A stretch of 64,000 bases of DNA. Origin: Puniceicoccales bacterium Verruco_02. Its GTDB lineage: Bacteria; Verrucomicrobiota; Verrucomicrobiia; Opitutales; Oceanipulchritudinaceae. The notes under the pieces were generated by a model. It had not been told where the DNA came from and did not search any database. It was given only the letters and a program-made list of their open reading frames with translations. Below are positions 29,624-39,643 of this stretch, piece after piece (position 1 is the stretch's first letter; every line of letters begins with the position of its first letter). The DNA lies in the NCBI GenBank assembly GCA_001604585.1, contig LVBW01000009.1, positions 1-64,000 on the forward strand. Reading direction: 5' to 3'. The position numbers and the translations under genes were made by a program.

Positions 29624-29854
29624 ATGACAGGGGAACGCAGATTGGGCAGATTACAGATTGGTCAACGAGGGCGCATCAGCAGGATTGCGCTCCCCGAAGA
29701 CTACGAGCAGAGACTTGCCGAGCTTGGCATATTGCCCGGCGTGGACATCTCGCTCGTGCAAGTGGCCCCCTTGGGCGACCCGATAGCCATCGAATTTGAA
29801 GGCCGTCGCATGGGAATACGCCGCTGCGATGCCCTCGGCATAGTGCTCGAATAG
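29624..29854 (+). CDS. feoA: FeoA-domain protein (orphan)
   Basis: A 76-residue SH3-like domain of the ferrous-iron transport accessory protein: LQIGQRGRISRIALPEDYEQRLAELGILPGVDISLVQVAPLGDPIAIEFEGRRMGIRRCDA is split over the typical five strands, with LAELGILPG and PLGDPIAIE highly characteristic. FeoA assists the FeoB channel, but no feoB follows; the next gene is a kinase. FeoB must be elsewhere, or this is a stand-alone domain protein. The upstream palindrome suggests iron control. Confidence 0.88.
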   Translation: MTGERRLGRLQIGQRGRISRIALPEDYEQRLAELGILPGVDISLVQVAPLGDPIAIEFEGRRMGIRRCDALGIVLE

Positions 29855-29895
29855 CAGGTGCCAGTCTCGCACTGTGCGCAGTCTGCATATGTCGG

Positions 29896-29919
29896 CTTGC
29901 CAAGAAGTATATTGGCAAG
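29896..29919. terminator. Hairpin between feoA and the kinase gene
   Basis: CTTGCCAA (29896-29903) and TTGGCAAG (29912-29919) form a perfect 8-bp stem with an 8-base loop, 41 bases past the feoA stop. No T-tract follows. Probably separates feoA from the kinase transcription unit. Confidence 0.4.
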
Positions 29920-29942
29920 TAACGCTATCGTGCTAGCAGGGG

Positions 29943-32504
29943 ATGCGCGGAAAGAACAAGAACACAAGGGAAATAGACAGCAGCAAGGTTCCGGCGGGAA
30001 CGGCCCCGCACATGGACGGCTGCGTGGTGGGCGACTACCTGATTGAACGCTGTATCGGCTCCGGCAGCATGTCCCACGTCTATCTGGCCACGCATAGACA
30101 GCTCGGCAGACGCTGTGTGCTGAAGCTGGCCAAAGAGAGTGACAAGGTCAGAACGGCCATATACACGGAAGTGGAAGGGCGCACTCTGTCCCAGTTCGAC
30201 CACCCCGGCATCGTCAAGGTGCTCGACGCCTTCGTTCACAACGAGCGCAAGTACCTTGTGATGGAATATGCCGACGGCGGAGATCTTGCCGGATACATCA
30301 AAAAGGCTGGCGGACGCCTCGAAGAGGGCGACACGCGCGCAATCATGGCGCAACTGCTGAGAGGACTCGCACACGCGCACGAACTGGGCGTCATCCACCG
30401 GTACATCAAGCCGGGCAACGTACTGCTAAAAGGCGACAGTCGCTGGATGCTCAGCGACTTCGACACTTCCATCAACGGCTATGTCCCCACCGCACCGGTG
30501 CCTGTTGACTCAGAAGCAACGCTCCTATTGGACGAAGCGCCAGCGGCCAAGGTAGCCGGATGCTTCGATTACATGAGCCCCGAAGAGCGCCGTGGCCTGC
30601 CAGCCGACGCGAGAAGCGACATCTATGCACTGGGAACCATGTGCTACCGGATGCTGTGCGGGGAGCTGCCCGGAGTCATGTCGCAAGTGCCATCCGCAGC
30701 CAGACCCGGCCTTTCTAAGGCATGGGATGCATGGATTGCGCGCTGCCTAGAGACAGACCCGGCCAAACGCTTCCAGTCCGCATCAGAGGCTCTGTATGCC
30801 CTGACCCGGCCAAACTCCGCCAATAACAAGCAGCGCTGGTCACTCTGGCAAATAATCGCCGCAGTTATCACTGTGCTTGTCATGGCGTGGATTTTCGCCC
30901 CAGACGGCGAATCTGGAGCCAAGGCCCCGGCGCAAGATACTAGCACAGTATCTGTAGAAGCTCTGCCCGATCCTACCGAAATCCCGGATGATAAGCATTC
31001 GCAGCCTAGGCCGCCCGAGAAGCAGCTCTTCGTTGCCCCCACCCCACCCGCCATCAAGCCGAATCTTGTAAGCGCAAGCCTTGCGGACCGTCTGCCCAGA
31101 AGCGCGGCCATGATAGAAGGGCGCACGGGAGGCCTCGTGCTGAAAAGCATCCCGGATGGGGCCAAAGTGCTGATAGACAATACACTCGGTGCACGCAGCC
31201 CCGTGCTACTTGGCGAACTTGAGCCAGGAAAACACCAGGTAATAGTCAACGCTGATGGTTACCGGGAGGCAAGGGTCAGCTTCAACGTTGAAGCAGGCCG
31301 CTATACAGAATTGGCCGATGTGGTGCTCGAACGGCTGACCGGGGCATTGCGCATAGAGAGCGAACCTGACGGCCTTGAATGGGAGTTTACCACTTGCCCG
31401 CCGGAGCTTCCCCGCGATCTACGTCAGGGGCGAAGCCCCGCCCTACTTGATGGCCTGCCGACCGGGCGCTACATGGTGGAGTTTCGTCAAGCTGGATGGC
31501 CGCCGCTGCGCGAAAATGTGGATATTCCCGAAAGCGGGGCCACCATAGTTGGCAGGATGAGCGGCGGCTCTCTACTCGTAGTCAGCCGCCCTGAAGGTGC
31601 GCTCGTCCTCGATAGAACGGGAAAGGAGCTTGGCAGAACCCCACTTCACTTGCCCAGCCTCCCGGCCGGAGAGTGCGAACTTCGCCTGAGACTGAACGGC
31701 TATCGCGAGGCCAGAGTGTCTGGGGTCGTCGTCAAAGGCAAAGAGCTACGCCTTGCAAGCGATTTGCAAACGTCGAGCGGCCCTCGCGAGGGCGAAAACT
31801 GGGTGCTTACCCGTCTGAACATGGACATGGTCTGGGTGAAGCCCGGCAGCTTCGTAATGGGCAGCGGGGCTGAAATATCCGAAAGACTCGAACGCGAAAC
31901 GCCAGCGCACAAGGTTATCCTTGACCATGGTTACTGGATGGGCAGCCGCGAGGTGACGCTCGGCCAGTGGGAGGCAATAATGGGCACAACGCCCAATTTC
32001 TTCGGCCAGAATGACAAGGCACTGCCCGTGGAATCCGTCACTTGGGACGAAGCTATGGAGTTCTGCCGAATCCTGAGCGGTCTTGAGCAAACAAACGGCC
32101 AACTGCCCGTGGGATATGAATACTCGCTCCCCAGTGAAGCACAATGGGAGTACGCCTGCCGCCTCGGCTGGACAGGTCAAGAGCTTTCAGAACATGCATG
32201 GCACGATGCCAATTCCGGCGGAAGGACGCACCGCAGCGGCAGCCTGAGCGCAGACTCCATAGGCCAGTACGACATGCTGGGGAATGTGCTCGAATGGTGC
32301 TACGATGCATACGCGCCCTACACTGCCGAGGCGAAGAGCAACCCCGTACGCGAGGTTGGGACGGCCCCGCTCTGCGTCCTGCGCGGCGGAGCTTGGAACA
32401 ATTCCCCCACTGGCTGCCGCCCAGCATACCGCTACTACGCCAGCGCCGCCACAAGGAGCGAAAAGGTGGGCTTCAGACTGGCACTGGTGCCGCAAAGGAA
32501 GTAG
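29943..32504 (+). CDS. Ser/Thr kinase-like / PEGA / formylglycine-generating-enzyme fusion, altered HRD motif
   Basis: An 853-residue membrane protein. Domains: kinase-like (about 30-290) with Gly loop IGSGSM, K61, and an activation-segment start SDFD at 171-174; one membrane helix (300-318); a Pro-rich linker; three PEGA repeats (about 397-465, 467-538, 541-610); and a C-terminal FGE/sulfatase-modifying domain (about 625-853, WVKPGSFVMGSG, PSEAQWEYACR, VLRGGAWNN, VGFRLA). The catalytic loop reads H152-R-Y154-I-K-P-G-N rather than HRD. Losing the catalytic Asp should abolish phosphotransfer; TAC (30402-30404) is one G-to-T step from GAC. It may be a pseudokinase or a sequence error. The FGE domain probably faces the periplasm and may only bind ligand. 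Confidence 0.9.
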   Translation: MRGKNKNTREIDSSKVPAGTAPHMDGCVVGDYLIERCIGSGSMSHVYLATHRQLGRRCVLKLAKESDKVRTAIYTEVEGRTLSQFDHPGIVKVLDAFVHNERKYLVMEYADGGDLAGYIKKAGGRLEEGDTRAIMAQLLRGLAHAHELGVIHRYIKPGNVLLKGDSRWMLSDFDTSINGYVPTAPVPVDSEATLLLDEAPAAKVAGCFDYMSPEERRGLPADARSDIYALGTMCYRMLCGELPGVMSQVPSAARPGLSKAWDAWIARCLETDPAKRFQSASEALYALTRPNSANNKQRWSLWQIIAAVITVLVMAWIFAPDGESGAKAPAQDTSTVSVEALPDPTEIPDDKHSQPRPPEKQLFVAPTPPAIKPNLVSASLADRLPRSAAMIEGRTGGLVLKSIPDGAKVLIDNTLGARSPVLLGELEPGKHQVIVNADGYREARVSFNVEAGRYTELADVVLERLTGALRIESEPDGLEWEFTTCPPELPRDLRQGRSPALLDGLPTGRYMVEFRQAGWPPLRENVDIPESGATIVGRMSGGSLLVVSRPEGALVLDRTGKELGRTPLHLPSLPAGECELRLRLNGYREARVSGVVVKGKELRLASDLQTSSGPREGENWVLTRLNMDMVWVKPGSFVMGSGAEISERLERETPAHKVILDHGYWMGSREVTLGQWEAIMGTTPNFFGQNDKALPVESVTWDEAMEFCRILSGLEQTNGQLPVGYEYSLPSEAQWEYACRLGWTGQELSEHAWHDANSGGRTHRSGSLSADSIGQYDMLGNVLEWCYDAYAPYTAEAKSNPVREVGTAPLCVLRGGAWNNSPTGCRPAYRYYASAATRSEKVGFRLALVPQRK

Positions 32505-32599
32505 GTGAATGGCCTTTGGGGAGTGTTTGCATGTGTGGGGACCGAAAAGACGCCCGCTTTCCGACGAAAGACAGATTTGCAAACGCTTCCCTGTCCTCC

Positions 32600-33721
32600 C
32601 TACTGAAGAAGAACCAGCGAGTCCCTGTGCACGGCCTCGAAGTGCCTGCGCTCCGGATACTGGGCCTTGATCTCGGAACTGGCCTTGCCAAGGATGCCCA
32701 GTAGCTCGTCACTGGAAAAAGCACAGATTCCGCGCGCAAAGGTGTCTCCCTCACAGCGAATGTTGACGACAGCCCCTTCCTCAAAGCAGCCGTCAATACC
32801 CGTAAGCCCCTTGGGCAACAGGCTCGACCCGTCCGCTATAACTGCCTTGCGCGCCCCGGAATCGGCGATAAGCGTGCCCTTGGGCGACTCAAAGAACGCA
32901 ATCCAGCGTTTACGAGCATCTATGCCGCGTTCCTTGGCCGGGAAGTAAGTACCTCTCGCGCGCCCCTTTGTCATATCGGCGACAATCGCGGGGTCGAAAC
33001 CGCTTCCGATGAACACCGTGCATCCACTTGCCGTGGCGATGCGTGCTGCATCAAGCTTTGTCACCATGCCCCCGACACTGGTCGCCGTCTCGCTGCCCCC
33101 TGCCATTGCAAGTATTTCAGGTGTTATATCATGCACAACGGGCACTATCTCTCCCGTTCCCAGCCGGTCCACAAGGCCCGGAGCCGTGCTGAGGATGGCC
33201 AACAGATCCGCCTTTACGAGGCTGGCCACCAAGGCGCTCAAAATGTCGTTGTCGCCGAACTTGATCTCGTCGGCGCTCACGGTGTCGTTTTCGTTAATAA
33301 TGGGCACTACGCCCAGCGAGAGCAGCTTGTCCAGCGTGTCGTGAACGGCCAGATGTCGTTTGCGCCCGCGCACGTCCTCTCGCGTCAACAGCACCTGTGC
33401 CACAGTGATGCCGAAAGGCTCGAAGCTGCGCTGCCAGGTCTGCATCAGGATGGTTTGGCCTATGGCGGCGCAGGCTTGCAACTCGGTAAGGCGCGTCGGG
33501 CGCTTGCCCATGCCCAGCTTTCCCATGCCAAGGCCGATGGCACCGCTCGAAACGATGACTACTTCCATACCGGCACGACGCATATTATCCACTGCCTGCC
33601 CAACGGCAGTCATGCGCTGCTCGTTTACGCTGCCGCCCTCATGGCGCAGTATGTTGGTGCCGAGCTTGAGCACAACGCGGCGACAGCTTGATAGCGGGGA
33701 CTGTGAAAGGGCGTCCGTCAT
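32600..33721 (-). CDS. proB: Glutamate 5-kinase
   Basis: First step of proline synthesis, phosphorylating glutamate. Start at 33721 (MTDALSQS, then VVLKLGTNIL) gives 373 residues, the length of the two-domain form. Amino-acid kinase fold motifs: VSSGAIGLGMGKLG, PIINENDTVSADEIKFGDND, GGMVTKLDAARIA; a C-terminal PUA domain follows (ARKAVIADGSSLLPKG, then FARGICAFSSDELLGILG). The next step's gene proA is not in the window. Convergent with the kinase gene. Confidence 0.96.
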   Translation of the reverse strand: MTDALSQSPLSSCRRVVLKLGTNILRHEGGSVNEQRMTAVGQAVDNMRRAGMEVVIVSSGAIGLGMGKLGMGKRPTRLTELQACAAIGQTILMQTWQRSFEPFGITVAQVLLTREDVRGRKRHLAVHDTLDKLLSLGVVPIINENDTVSADEIKFGDNDILSALVASLVKADLLAILSTAPGLVDRLGTGEIVPVVHDITPEILAMAGGSETATSVGGMVTKLDAARIATASGCTVFIGSGFDPAIVADMTKGRARGTYFPAKERGIDARKRWIAFFESPKGTLIADSGARKAVIADGSSLLPKGLTGIDGCFEEGAVVNIRCEGDTFARGICAFSSDELLGILGKASSEIKAQYPERRHFEAVHRDSLVLLQ

Positions 33722-33890
33722 AAGCGTCACATGATGCGCGTGCTGCGGACGGAAGAAAGCCAAAAACAGCGGGATGCGAAAGCAAGGCATCCGTTTTCGA
33801 AGAAGCCCCCACCTTCAGACCGTTCTTTGGCTTGCCCGTGGACTATTGTCTGTTGCCCGGCGAAGCTTCAGGCGCTAGCATTCTTTCATC

Positions 33891-34064
33891 ATGCGAAGAA
33901 AGAAAGACCCCGTGCCTTGGGAGGCCCAGGCTATGACCACCGGGCAGAAACTGCGCACGCTCATCACAGGCACAATTCTCGTATTTGTCCTTATGCTTGG
34001 TGCATTCTACATCTCACGCCTTGTTGCGGTACTGATCGTCCGCTGGCGCGAAGGACAGTTCTGA
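33891..34064 (+). CDS. Small single-span membrane protein (57 residues)
   Basis: A short frame with a basic/Pro N-terminus (MRRKKDPVPWEAQA), a strongly hydrophobic segment (about residues 26-49, ITGTILVFVLMLGAFYI) and a basic C-terminal end. It fills part of the gap between proB and the CrtI-like gene and reads as coding. It has no recognised family. Start chosen at ATG 33891; ATG 33933 is also possible. Confidence 0.55.
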   Translation: MRRKKDPVPWEAQAMTTGQKLRTLITGTILVFVLMLGAFYISRLVAVLIVRWREGQF

Positions 34065-34182
34065 TAACCCACAGCGGCCAATCATCCTGAAACGCTCGAT
34101 TGAACAACGGCGGAGCAAAGCTGTTTGCCCAAGCTAGGCCAATCTGTATCATCCCTCGGCACCACAACCCCCGACATTTCGC

Positions 34183-35640
34183 ATGGCAAAAGACTGGCTT
34201 GAAGGAACAAAGGACTATTACGACGTCATCGTCATCGGCAGCGGCCTCGCGGGGCTGACCTCTGCCAATGTGCTGGTCCGCGCCGGACACAGCGTGCTAC
34301 TACTGGAGCACCACTACCAATTTGGCGGCCTTGCCACATGGTTCAAGCGCCCCCGCGGACACATATTCGACATCTCCTTGCACGGCTTCCCGCAGGGCAT
34401 GATAAAGAGCTGCCGCAAGTACTGGACAGCGCAGATAGCCGACTCCATCGTGCAGCTAAAGCGCATCCGCTTTGCAAACCCGCAGTTCGACATCGAGACC
34501 ACTTTCGACCGCAAAGACTTCACGCGCATCCTGATCGAGAAGTTCGGGCAGAGCGCCGAAAACGTCGAAGCCTTCTTCACGCGCCTGCGCTGCATGAACT
34601 TCTACGACGATGACAAGCTCACCACACGCGAGCTGTTCAACGAATTCTTCCCCAATCGCGAAGACATACACCGCCTGCTTCTCGAACCCATAGCCTACGC
34701 CAATGGCTCCAGCCTCGACGATCCTGCCATCACCTACGGCATCGTGTTCTCGAACTTCATGAGCAAGGGCGTTTACACCTTTCAGGGCGGGACGGACACC
34801 CTCATCAGCCACATGTGCGAGGAGCTGACGCATAGTGGCGTGGACATCCGCCGCAACGCCCTGGTCGAGCGCGTCCTTGTGGAGGATACGGCCGAAGGAC
34901 GCAAGGTATGCGGCATAGTCGCCAGTAGCATGAACACGGGCGAAAAGCTCCCCCCGCGCACAATCCGCTGCAAGGCCATCGTCAGCAACGCGAACATCAA
35001 AAACACCGTCCAGCGCCTCGTCGGCGAGGAACACTTTGCCCCGCAGTTCGCCGAAGAAGCGCGCAAAGTCCGCGTCAACTGGAGCAGTTGCCAAGTGTAC
35101 ATGGGCATACGCAAGGGCGAGAGCATCCCCAACGTTGGCGACCTGCTTTTTACAAGCGAAAGCCCGAAGCTCGACATGGCGGAGCTGACGGGCCTGCACA
35201 CAACGAGCCGCACCTTCAGCTTCTACTACCCCGAGACGCGCCCGCACCAGAAAGAGCCACGCTACAGCGTTGTCGCCTCGCTCAACGCCCGCTGGGAAGA
35301 CTGGGCGGACATGGACGAGGCCACTTACGAGGCGCACAAGAAGCGCCTTTGCGACGAAGCCGTTGCCTCGCTCGAACGCTGGATTCCGGGCGTATCGGAG
35401 AAAATCGATCACATCGAGGCGGCCACTCCGCGCACACTAAACCGCTACACGCGGCACATAGGCGGCACAAGCTTCGGCACCAAGTTCGAGGGGCTGAAGG
35501 TCTCGATGGACCTGCCCAAACAGCTTCACGGCATGTATCACGCGGGCAGCGTGGGCATAATAATGAGCGGCTGGCTAGGCACGATAAACTACGGCGTAAT
35601 CGTGGCTGACAAGGTGGATCGCGCTCTGAAAGGTCTATAA
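34183..35640 (+). CDS. FAD-dependent oxidoreductase of the phytoene desaturase (CrtI) family
   Basis: A 485-residue flavoprotein. The N-terminal dinucleotide motif is [28 protein letters not shown], then [10 protein letters not shown]. The long middle region and a C-terminal FAD-closing segment ([24 protein letters not shown]) fit carotenoid desaturase/isomerase or retinol saturase relatives. No carotenoid synthesis genes are beside it, so its substrate (carotenoid, polyprenoid or lipid) is unknown. Its stop overlaps the end of the convergent ABC gene by 6 bases. Confidence 0.87.
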   Translation: MAKDWLEGTKDYYDVIVIGSGLAGLTSANVLVRAGHSVLLLEHHYQFGGLATWFKRPRGHIFDISLHGFPQGMIKSCRKYWTAQIADSIVQLKRIRFANPQFDIETTFDRKDFTRILIEKFGQSAENVEAFFTRLRCMNFYDDDKLTTRELFNEFFPNREDIHRLLLEPIAYANGSSLDDPAITYGIVFSNFMSKGVYTFQGGTDTLISHMCEELTHSGVDIRRNALVERVLVEDTAEGRKVCGIVASSMNTGEKLPPRTIRCKAIVSNANIKNTVQRLVGEEHFAPQFAEEARKVRVNWSSCQVYMGIRKGESIPNVGDLLFTSESPKLDMAELTGLHTTSRTFSFYYPETRPHQKEPRYSVVASLNARWEDWADMDEATYEAHKKRLCDEAVASLERWIPGVSEKIDHIEAATPRTLNRYTRHIGGTSFGTKFEGLKVSMDLPKQLHGMYHAGSVGIIMSGWLGTINYGVIVADKVDRALKGL

Positions 35641-37083
35641 TTTCCGGACTGAAGGCTGCGCAAGAAAGTCAACCGTAACCGTGGGCAGCGCATCCTGCTC
35701 CGGGCGGACACGAAAAAGAAGCGCGTCTAGGACCCGGCAGGCGTAGGACGGGCGCCCATCCAGCATCGCCTCCACCCCGGCGTTCATGCAATAGACGCCC
35801 TGCGTGAGGTTGCACTGAAAGCGAAACTCAACCCCGTGGCGGCTGCCTGCACCAACCATATCAACGGGCTTGTTGGCAGGCATGGTTCTGGCTCCGCCCA
35901 GCTCAACGCCCATCAAAGTCTTGATGAGCATGGCAAAGTTCACCCCCACGCAGTCCTCGGAAAACTCCACCTCGTAGCGATAGCAATACCATCCGCGCCC
36001 CTTGAGCTGATTAACGCGAAAGCCAGCGGAATCGACAAGACGAGGATTGATAATCCGCGCCCCCATGCTGTCATATACCTGCGTAGAGTCCGGCATCAGG
36101 CCAAGATCAAAATACTCCGGGTGCGGCGGCTCAAGCCCATCCGCCCCAGTCTCGGCTGAATGCAAGGCGACCTCTTCGCTGGCCTTTGACTCTCGCCCGG
36201 CATCGGCGCAAAGCTCAGCAAGCAGGCTCTCAGCCCGCTCCGTCGATGCATGATTGAAACGCTGATATATCGACGCCACAACCTTGGGCGATGCATCGAG
36301 CATCAGGCGTCCCTTGTGCAGCAAGATGGCGCGGTCGCAAAGATTTAGGATTGGCGACATGTCGTGCGAAACAAAGAGCACCGTCACCCCCTGCTCGCGC
36401 AGTCGCTCAAGCCGGGCAAAGCACTTGCGCTGAAACGGCTCATCGCCCACCGACAACGCCTCGTCAACGATGAGCAGGTCAGGATCCACAAGTATCTGCA
36501 CGGCAAAGGCAAGCCGCAGCATCATACCGCTGGAATAGGTCTTGACCGGCTGTTCGACAAAGTCGCCAATATCGGCAAACTCCACAATCTCGGCAAAGCG
36601 TGCCTTTACCTCATCCTGCGATAGGCCCAGTATCGAGGCGTTTAGAAACACATTCTCCCGCCCAGTGAACTCCGGGTTGAAGCCCGAGCCTAGCTCCAGA
36701 AGGGCGGCCACTCTGCCACGCACCCGCACGCTTCCCGCGCTGGGCCTGAGTATGCCGCATATTAGCTGAAGCAAGGTGCTTTTCCCTGAGCCGTTGCGCC
36801 CAACTATTCCAAGACACTGCCCGCGGGGAACTGTCAAATCCAGCGTCGATAGTGCTGCAAAGTCCCTCACCTGCGCTGCGGCCTCGCTGGCAAAGGCTCG
36901 CCTTAGCGCCGGGATTGGGGCCAGAGCGGAGGCTGCTCGGTACATAGGTGCGCGAATGCGTGCACGTTCATCCTTCCAGATTCGATAGTTCTTGGAAAGA
37001 CCCTGTGCCTCGATTGCGGGCAAATCCCCTGCTCTCGCGGCGGATTCGACTGCGTCAGACAAACTTGCACCATTGCGCATCAT
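35635..37083 (-). CDS. Polysaccharide ABC transporter ATP-binding protein (Wzt/TagH type)
   Basis: ATPase that drives export of a lipid-linked polysaccharide such as O-antigen. Walker [10 protein letters not shown], signature [12 protein letters not shown], Walker [14 protein letters not shown]-loop [20 protein letters not shown] is typical of this subfamily. After about residue 300 comes a Wzt-type C-terminal beta-sandwich ([37 protein letters not shown]) that can recognise the modified glycan end. Its likely partner permease is 26 kb away at 62996-63868. Starts at 37083 or 37080; the frame to 37248 overlaps the next gene. Confidence 0.9.
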   Translation of the reverse strand: MMRNGASLSDAVESAARAGDLPAIEAQGLSKNYRIWKDERARIRAPMYRAASALAPIPALRRAFASEAAAQVRDFAALSTLDLTVPRGQCLGIVGRNGSGKSTLLQLICGILRPSAGSVRVRGRVAALLELGSGFNPEFTGRENVFLNASILGLSQDEVKARFAEIVEFADIGDFVEQPVKTYSSGMMLRLAFAVQILVDPDLLIVDEALSVGDEPFQRKCFARLERLREQGVTVLFVSHDMSPILNLCDRAILLHKGRLMLDASPKVVASIYQRFNHASTERAESLLAELCADAGRESKASEEVALHSAETGADGLEPPHPEYFDLGLMPDSTQVYDSMGARIINPRLVDSAGFRVNQLKGRGWYCYRYEVEFSEDCVGVNFAMLIKTLMGVELGGARTMPANKPVDMVGAGSRHGVEFRFQCNLTQGVYCMNAGVEAMLDGRPSYACRVLDALLFRVRPEQDALPTVTVDFLAQPSVRKL

Positions 37084-37132
37084 CTTTGTCACCAAAGCAG
37101 TTGAACCCCTGTTAGTATGGAAAGTTGACACG

Positions 37133-39643
37133 ATGACACAGCTTGCCCAGTTCGCCCAAAGACGGCTCCGCGCCAGCACGCTCCGCGCGCGCATCGCCTG
37201 TGCCACATTCCTGCTCTGCCTGCTTCTGCTAAGCGTGCTCTGGCACATGCAGTATATGAACGCCAGTCACAAGCTGGAACTGGAATTTGACGCTGCGGGA
37301 GTGGCTGAGCTTGTCCTGTACAACAGCAATGGCAATTACACGCTTGGAGAGCCGCTCCAGATACCCTACCCGGATCTGACTCAGGACTGGGAGCTTGCAA
37401 TTGAGGCATCGGGCAGGAAGAACCCGAATGCATGGGATGCACAAGTATGGGTGCAGAAGATACTGGTCGATGGGCGGGAGCTGGACTTTGACAGCATCGA
37501 TGCCGATGCGGGCTGGCAACTGGTTGACTCGGTGCGCGGGACCAAAGGCAAGGCCTTGGTAAGCTACGGAGAGGGAGCTGCGCGCTGGCTCCGAGTAAAG
37601 GCGCAGGGGCACGAATTGACCGTGGAATATTCCCGTCACGAATGGTCGGGAATCCTGAACATAGTTTCAAACGGCAGGACGCGCAAAATCGACGCGTGGC
37701 GGAACGGCTACGCGCCGGACAGTATCACCCTCAGAGCCAGCCCCGGCCCTCGCGACAAGGCAGAAAACTGTCGCGCCTCATTCTTCATGAGAAGCGGCGA
37801 AATACCACGAAACGGAAAGCTGATGGCCGGACTGGAGCCGGGGCTGAAGATCAGGCGCGCCCTATTCGACGGTAAAGAAATCGACCCAGCCGAAGATCGC
37901 CTGCTGCCCCTGCCCTCGCGCTTTCGCCTTGTCACGCTGCCCGCTCTGGGGCTATCGCTCGCGATGACGCCGGGCCTAGTGCTCATTCTGCTGCTTATCT
38001 TCACCTTTTTCAAGAGGCACCCATTTGCGGCATTCACCACGCTTGTTGTCGGGCTAAAACTTTGGACCATCGGAGCGGACGAAATCCGCGCAAGTCCATA
38101 TGATGCGCACGGTTACATGCAGAGCGCCCTCAACAGCTTCTGGGGAAATCCATACTCCGCCCACGGCTACGACCGCCAGCCGGGTTACCCACTGCTGATT
38201 GCAGCCGGGCGCTCCTTTGGCCTGCCCCTGCGTCTCTGGATGGAGCTATTACACTGCGGAGCGGCATTGCTACTTGCCAGCGCCCTGCCGCGTCTGCACC
38301 TGCCACGCTGGAGTTCTGCCATCGCACTTACTCTGCTTGTGTTCAGCCCCCTTTCCCTTCCAGCCTACTCATTCGCATATCAGGATGCAGCCTACGCTCC
38401 CTATTTCATGGCGATGCTAGCCTGTATGATGCATTCTCTTGCTCCCGGAGCTGCCCGCCAGTACGCCTTTGCGGGAACGGGCATTTTTGCCGCCCTTGTG
38501 TGGAACACCCGGCCAGAGCATATTCTTGTGATCGGCCTGCTGGCAATATTCGGAGCCGCAATCTCTCTCTGCGAATGGAGCCGCCAACGCCGCCTCATTC
38601 CCGCTCTTGGCCAGGGCGCGCTGGCCCTTGCTCCATCTCTGGCCCTTGTCACGATGTTCACCCTACTGTTCAGCGGACTGGCGCGCAGCTCGCACATGGG
38701 GGCCTTTGCAGCATCCAGTTTTCAGCTACCGGGCTTCACCTCCCTGTACGACGAACTACTCGCCATCGAGCCGGAGAATCCTCGGCCCTATCAGCCAGCG
38801 CCAACGGATGCCCGTCAGAAAGCCTACGCCGCCAGCCCAAGCTTTGCCACGCTGCGCGACGCCCTCGAAGGCCCGACGCTGGACACATACAGGCCGATGG
38901 CCGAAGCCACAGGACAGGTGAAGGACGACTTTGGCGTGTTCTTTTTCTGGGGCCTGCGCATAGCGCCTTGGTATGGCAGGCAGTGGCACGACGCGGCGGA
39001 ACTCGACCGCTATTACGCCGATTGCGCGGCGGAACTGAAAGCTGCACGCCTGTCCGGGGCTTATCCCTCGCGCAAGGTGTATGCGCACTTCGTCGAACCA
39101 GACGCCTCGCTCTGGCTGCCGTACCTGGGCGAAGGCATGGCACGCTACCTTGGCATCTTGACAAGGAGAAGCTTCGAGGGACTGCCCCCGGAACCAGATT
39201 CTGTCGAAAGCGCGATATTCGACTCCGCGGCGCTTCGTCGCGCCTCGCTCGTCAAGAACAATCAGGCCCTTTGGACCAGTCCTGCCGATCCTGCCCGCCG
39301 CTGGCTCAAGAACGCATCCGCCCTTGCCGGAGCCGCAGCAACATGGCTCTGCCTGCCCATGCTTCTGACTGCGCTCGCCCTCATCTTGCACCGGAAAACC
39401 CGCAGCCCACTGCCTGAAACCATGTTGGCGCTTTCGCTGTTAACCCTGCTGAGCGCCGCCTTTGTCAGCCGCTTCCTGCTCCTTAGCCTGATGCACGCTG
39501 TGGCCTTTGGTGCGGAGTCACGATACATTCTGCCCGTAGCGTTCGTTCCCGCCCTTGTCTGTGCAATCTCTGCCGGACTAATATGGAAACGGATGGCGCT
39601 TCTGCGCAAGGGCATCACCAACACACATTCCGCAAATGCCTGA
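37133..39643 (+). CDS. Large polytopic membrane protein, probable lipid-linked glycosyltransferase
   Basis: 836 residues. One N-terminal helix (about 22-38) and a beta-rich extracytoplasmic segment (45-270) precede a GT-C-like core of about ten helices from 275 on, with acidic residues next to the first lumenal loop (GADEIRASPYDAHGYMQ, which could hold the catalytic Asp) and a large loop at about 500-700. It fits the GT-C class (ArnT/PMT-like) in a general way; no exact family named. Its stop overlaps the following GT2 start by 8 bases, so the two act together in glycan building. Confidence 0.7.
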   Translation: MTQLAQFAQRRLRASTLRARIACATFLLCLLLLSVLWHMQYMNASHKLELEFDAAGVAELVLYNSNGNYTLGEPLQIPYPDLTQDWELAIEASGRKNPNAWDAQVWVQKILVDGRELDFDSIDADAGWQLVDSVRGTKGKALVSYGEGAARWLRVKAQGHELTVEYSRHEWSGILNIVSNGRTRKIDAWRNGYAPDSITLRASPGPRDKAENCRASFFMRSGEIPRNGKLMAGLEPGLKIRRALFDGKEIDPAEDRLLPLPSRFRLVTLPALGLSLAMTPGLVLILLLIFTFFKRHPFAAFTTLVVGLKLWTIGADEIRASPYDAHGYMQSALNSFWGNPYSAHGYDRQPGYPLLIAAGRSFGLPLRLWMELLHCGAALLLASALPRLHLPRWSSAIALTLLVFSPLSLPAYSFAYQDAAYAPYFMAMLACMMHSLAPGAARQYAFAGTGIFAALVWNTRPEHILVIGLLAIFGAAISLCEWSRQRRLIPALGQGALALAPSLALVTMFTLLFSGLARSSHMGAFAASSFQLPGFTSLYDELLAIEPENPRPYQPAPTDARQKAYAASPSFATLRDALEGPTLDTYRPMAEATGQVKDDFGVFFFWGLRIAPWYGRQWHDAAELDRYYADCAAELKAARLSGAYPSRKVYAHFVEPDASLWLPYLGEGMARYLGILTRRSFEGLPPEPDSVESAIFDSAALRRASLVKNNQALWTSPADPARRWLKNASALAGAAATWLCLPMLLTALALILHRKTRSPLPETMLALSLLTLLSAAFVSRFLLLSLMHAVAFGAESRYILPVAFVPALVCAISAGLIWKRMALLRKGITNTHSANA

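Noticed and set aside
29276-29627. Three overlapping short frames before feoA
   Set aside because: They disagree in frame, have unsupported starts and overlap the feoA promoter palindrome.
33731-34090. Frame of 119 residues after proB
   Set aside because: Overlaps proB's start region and the better 57-residue membrane frame; low-complexity basic composition.
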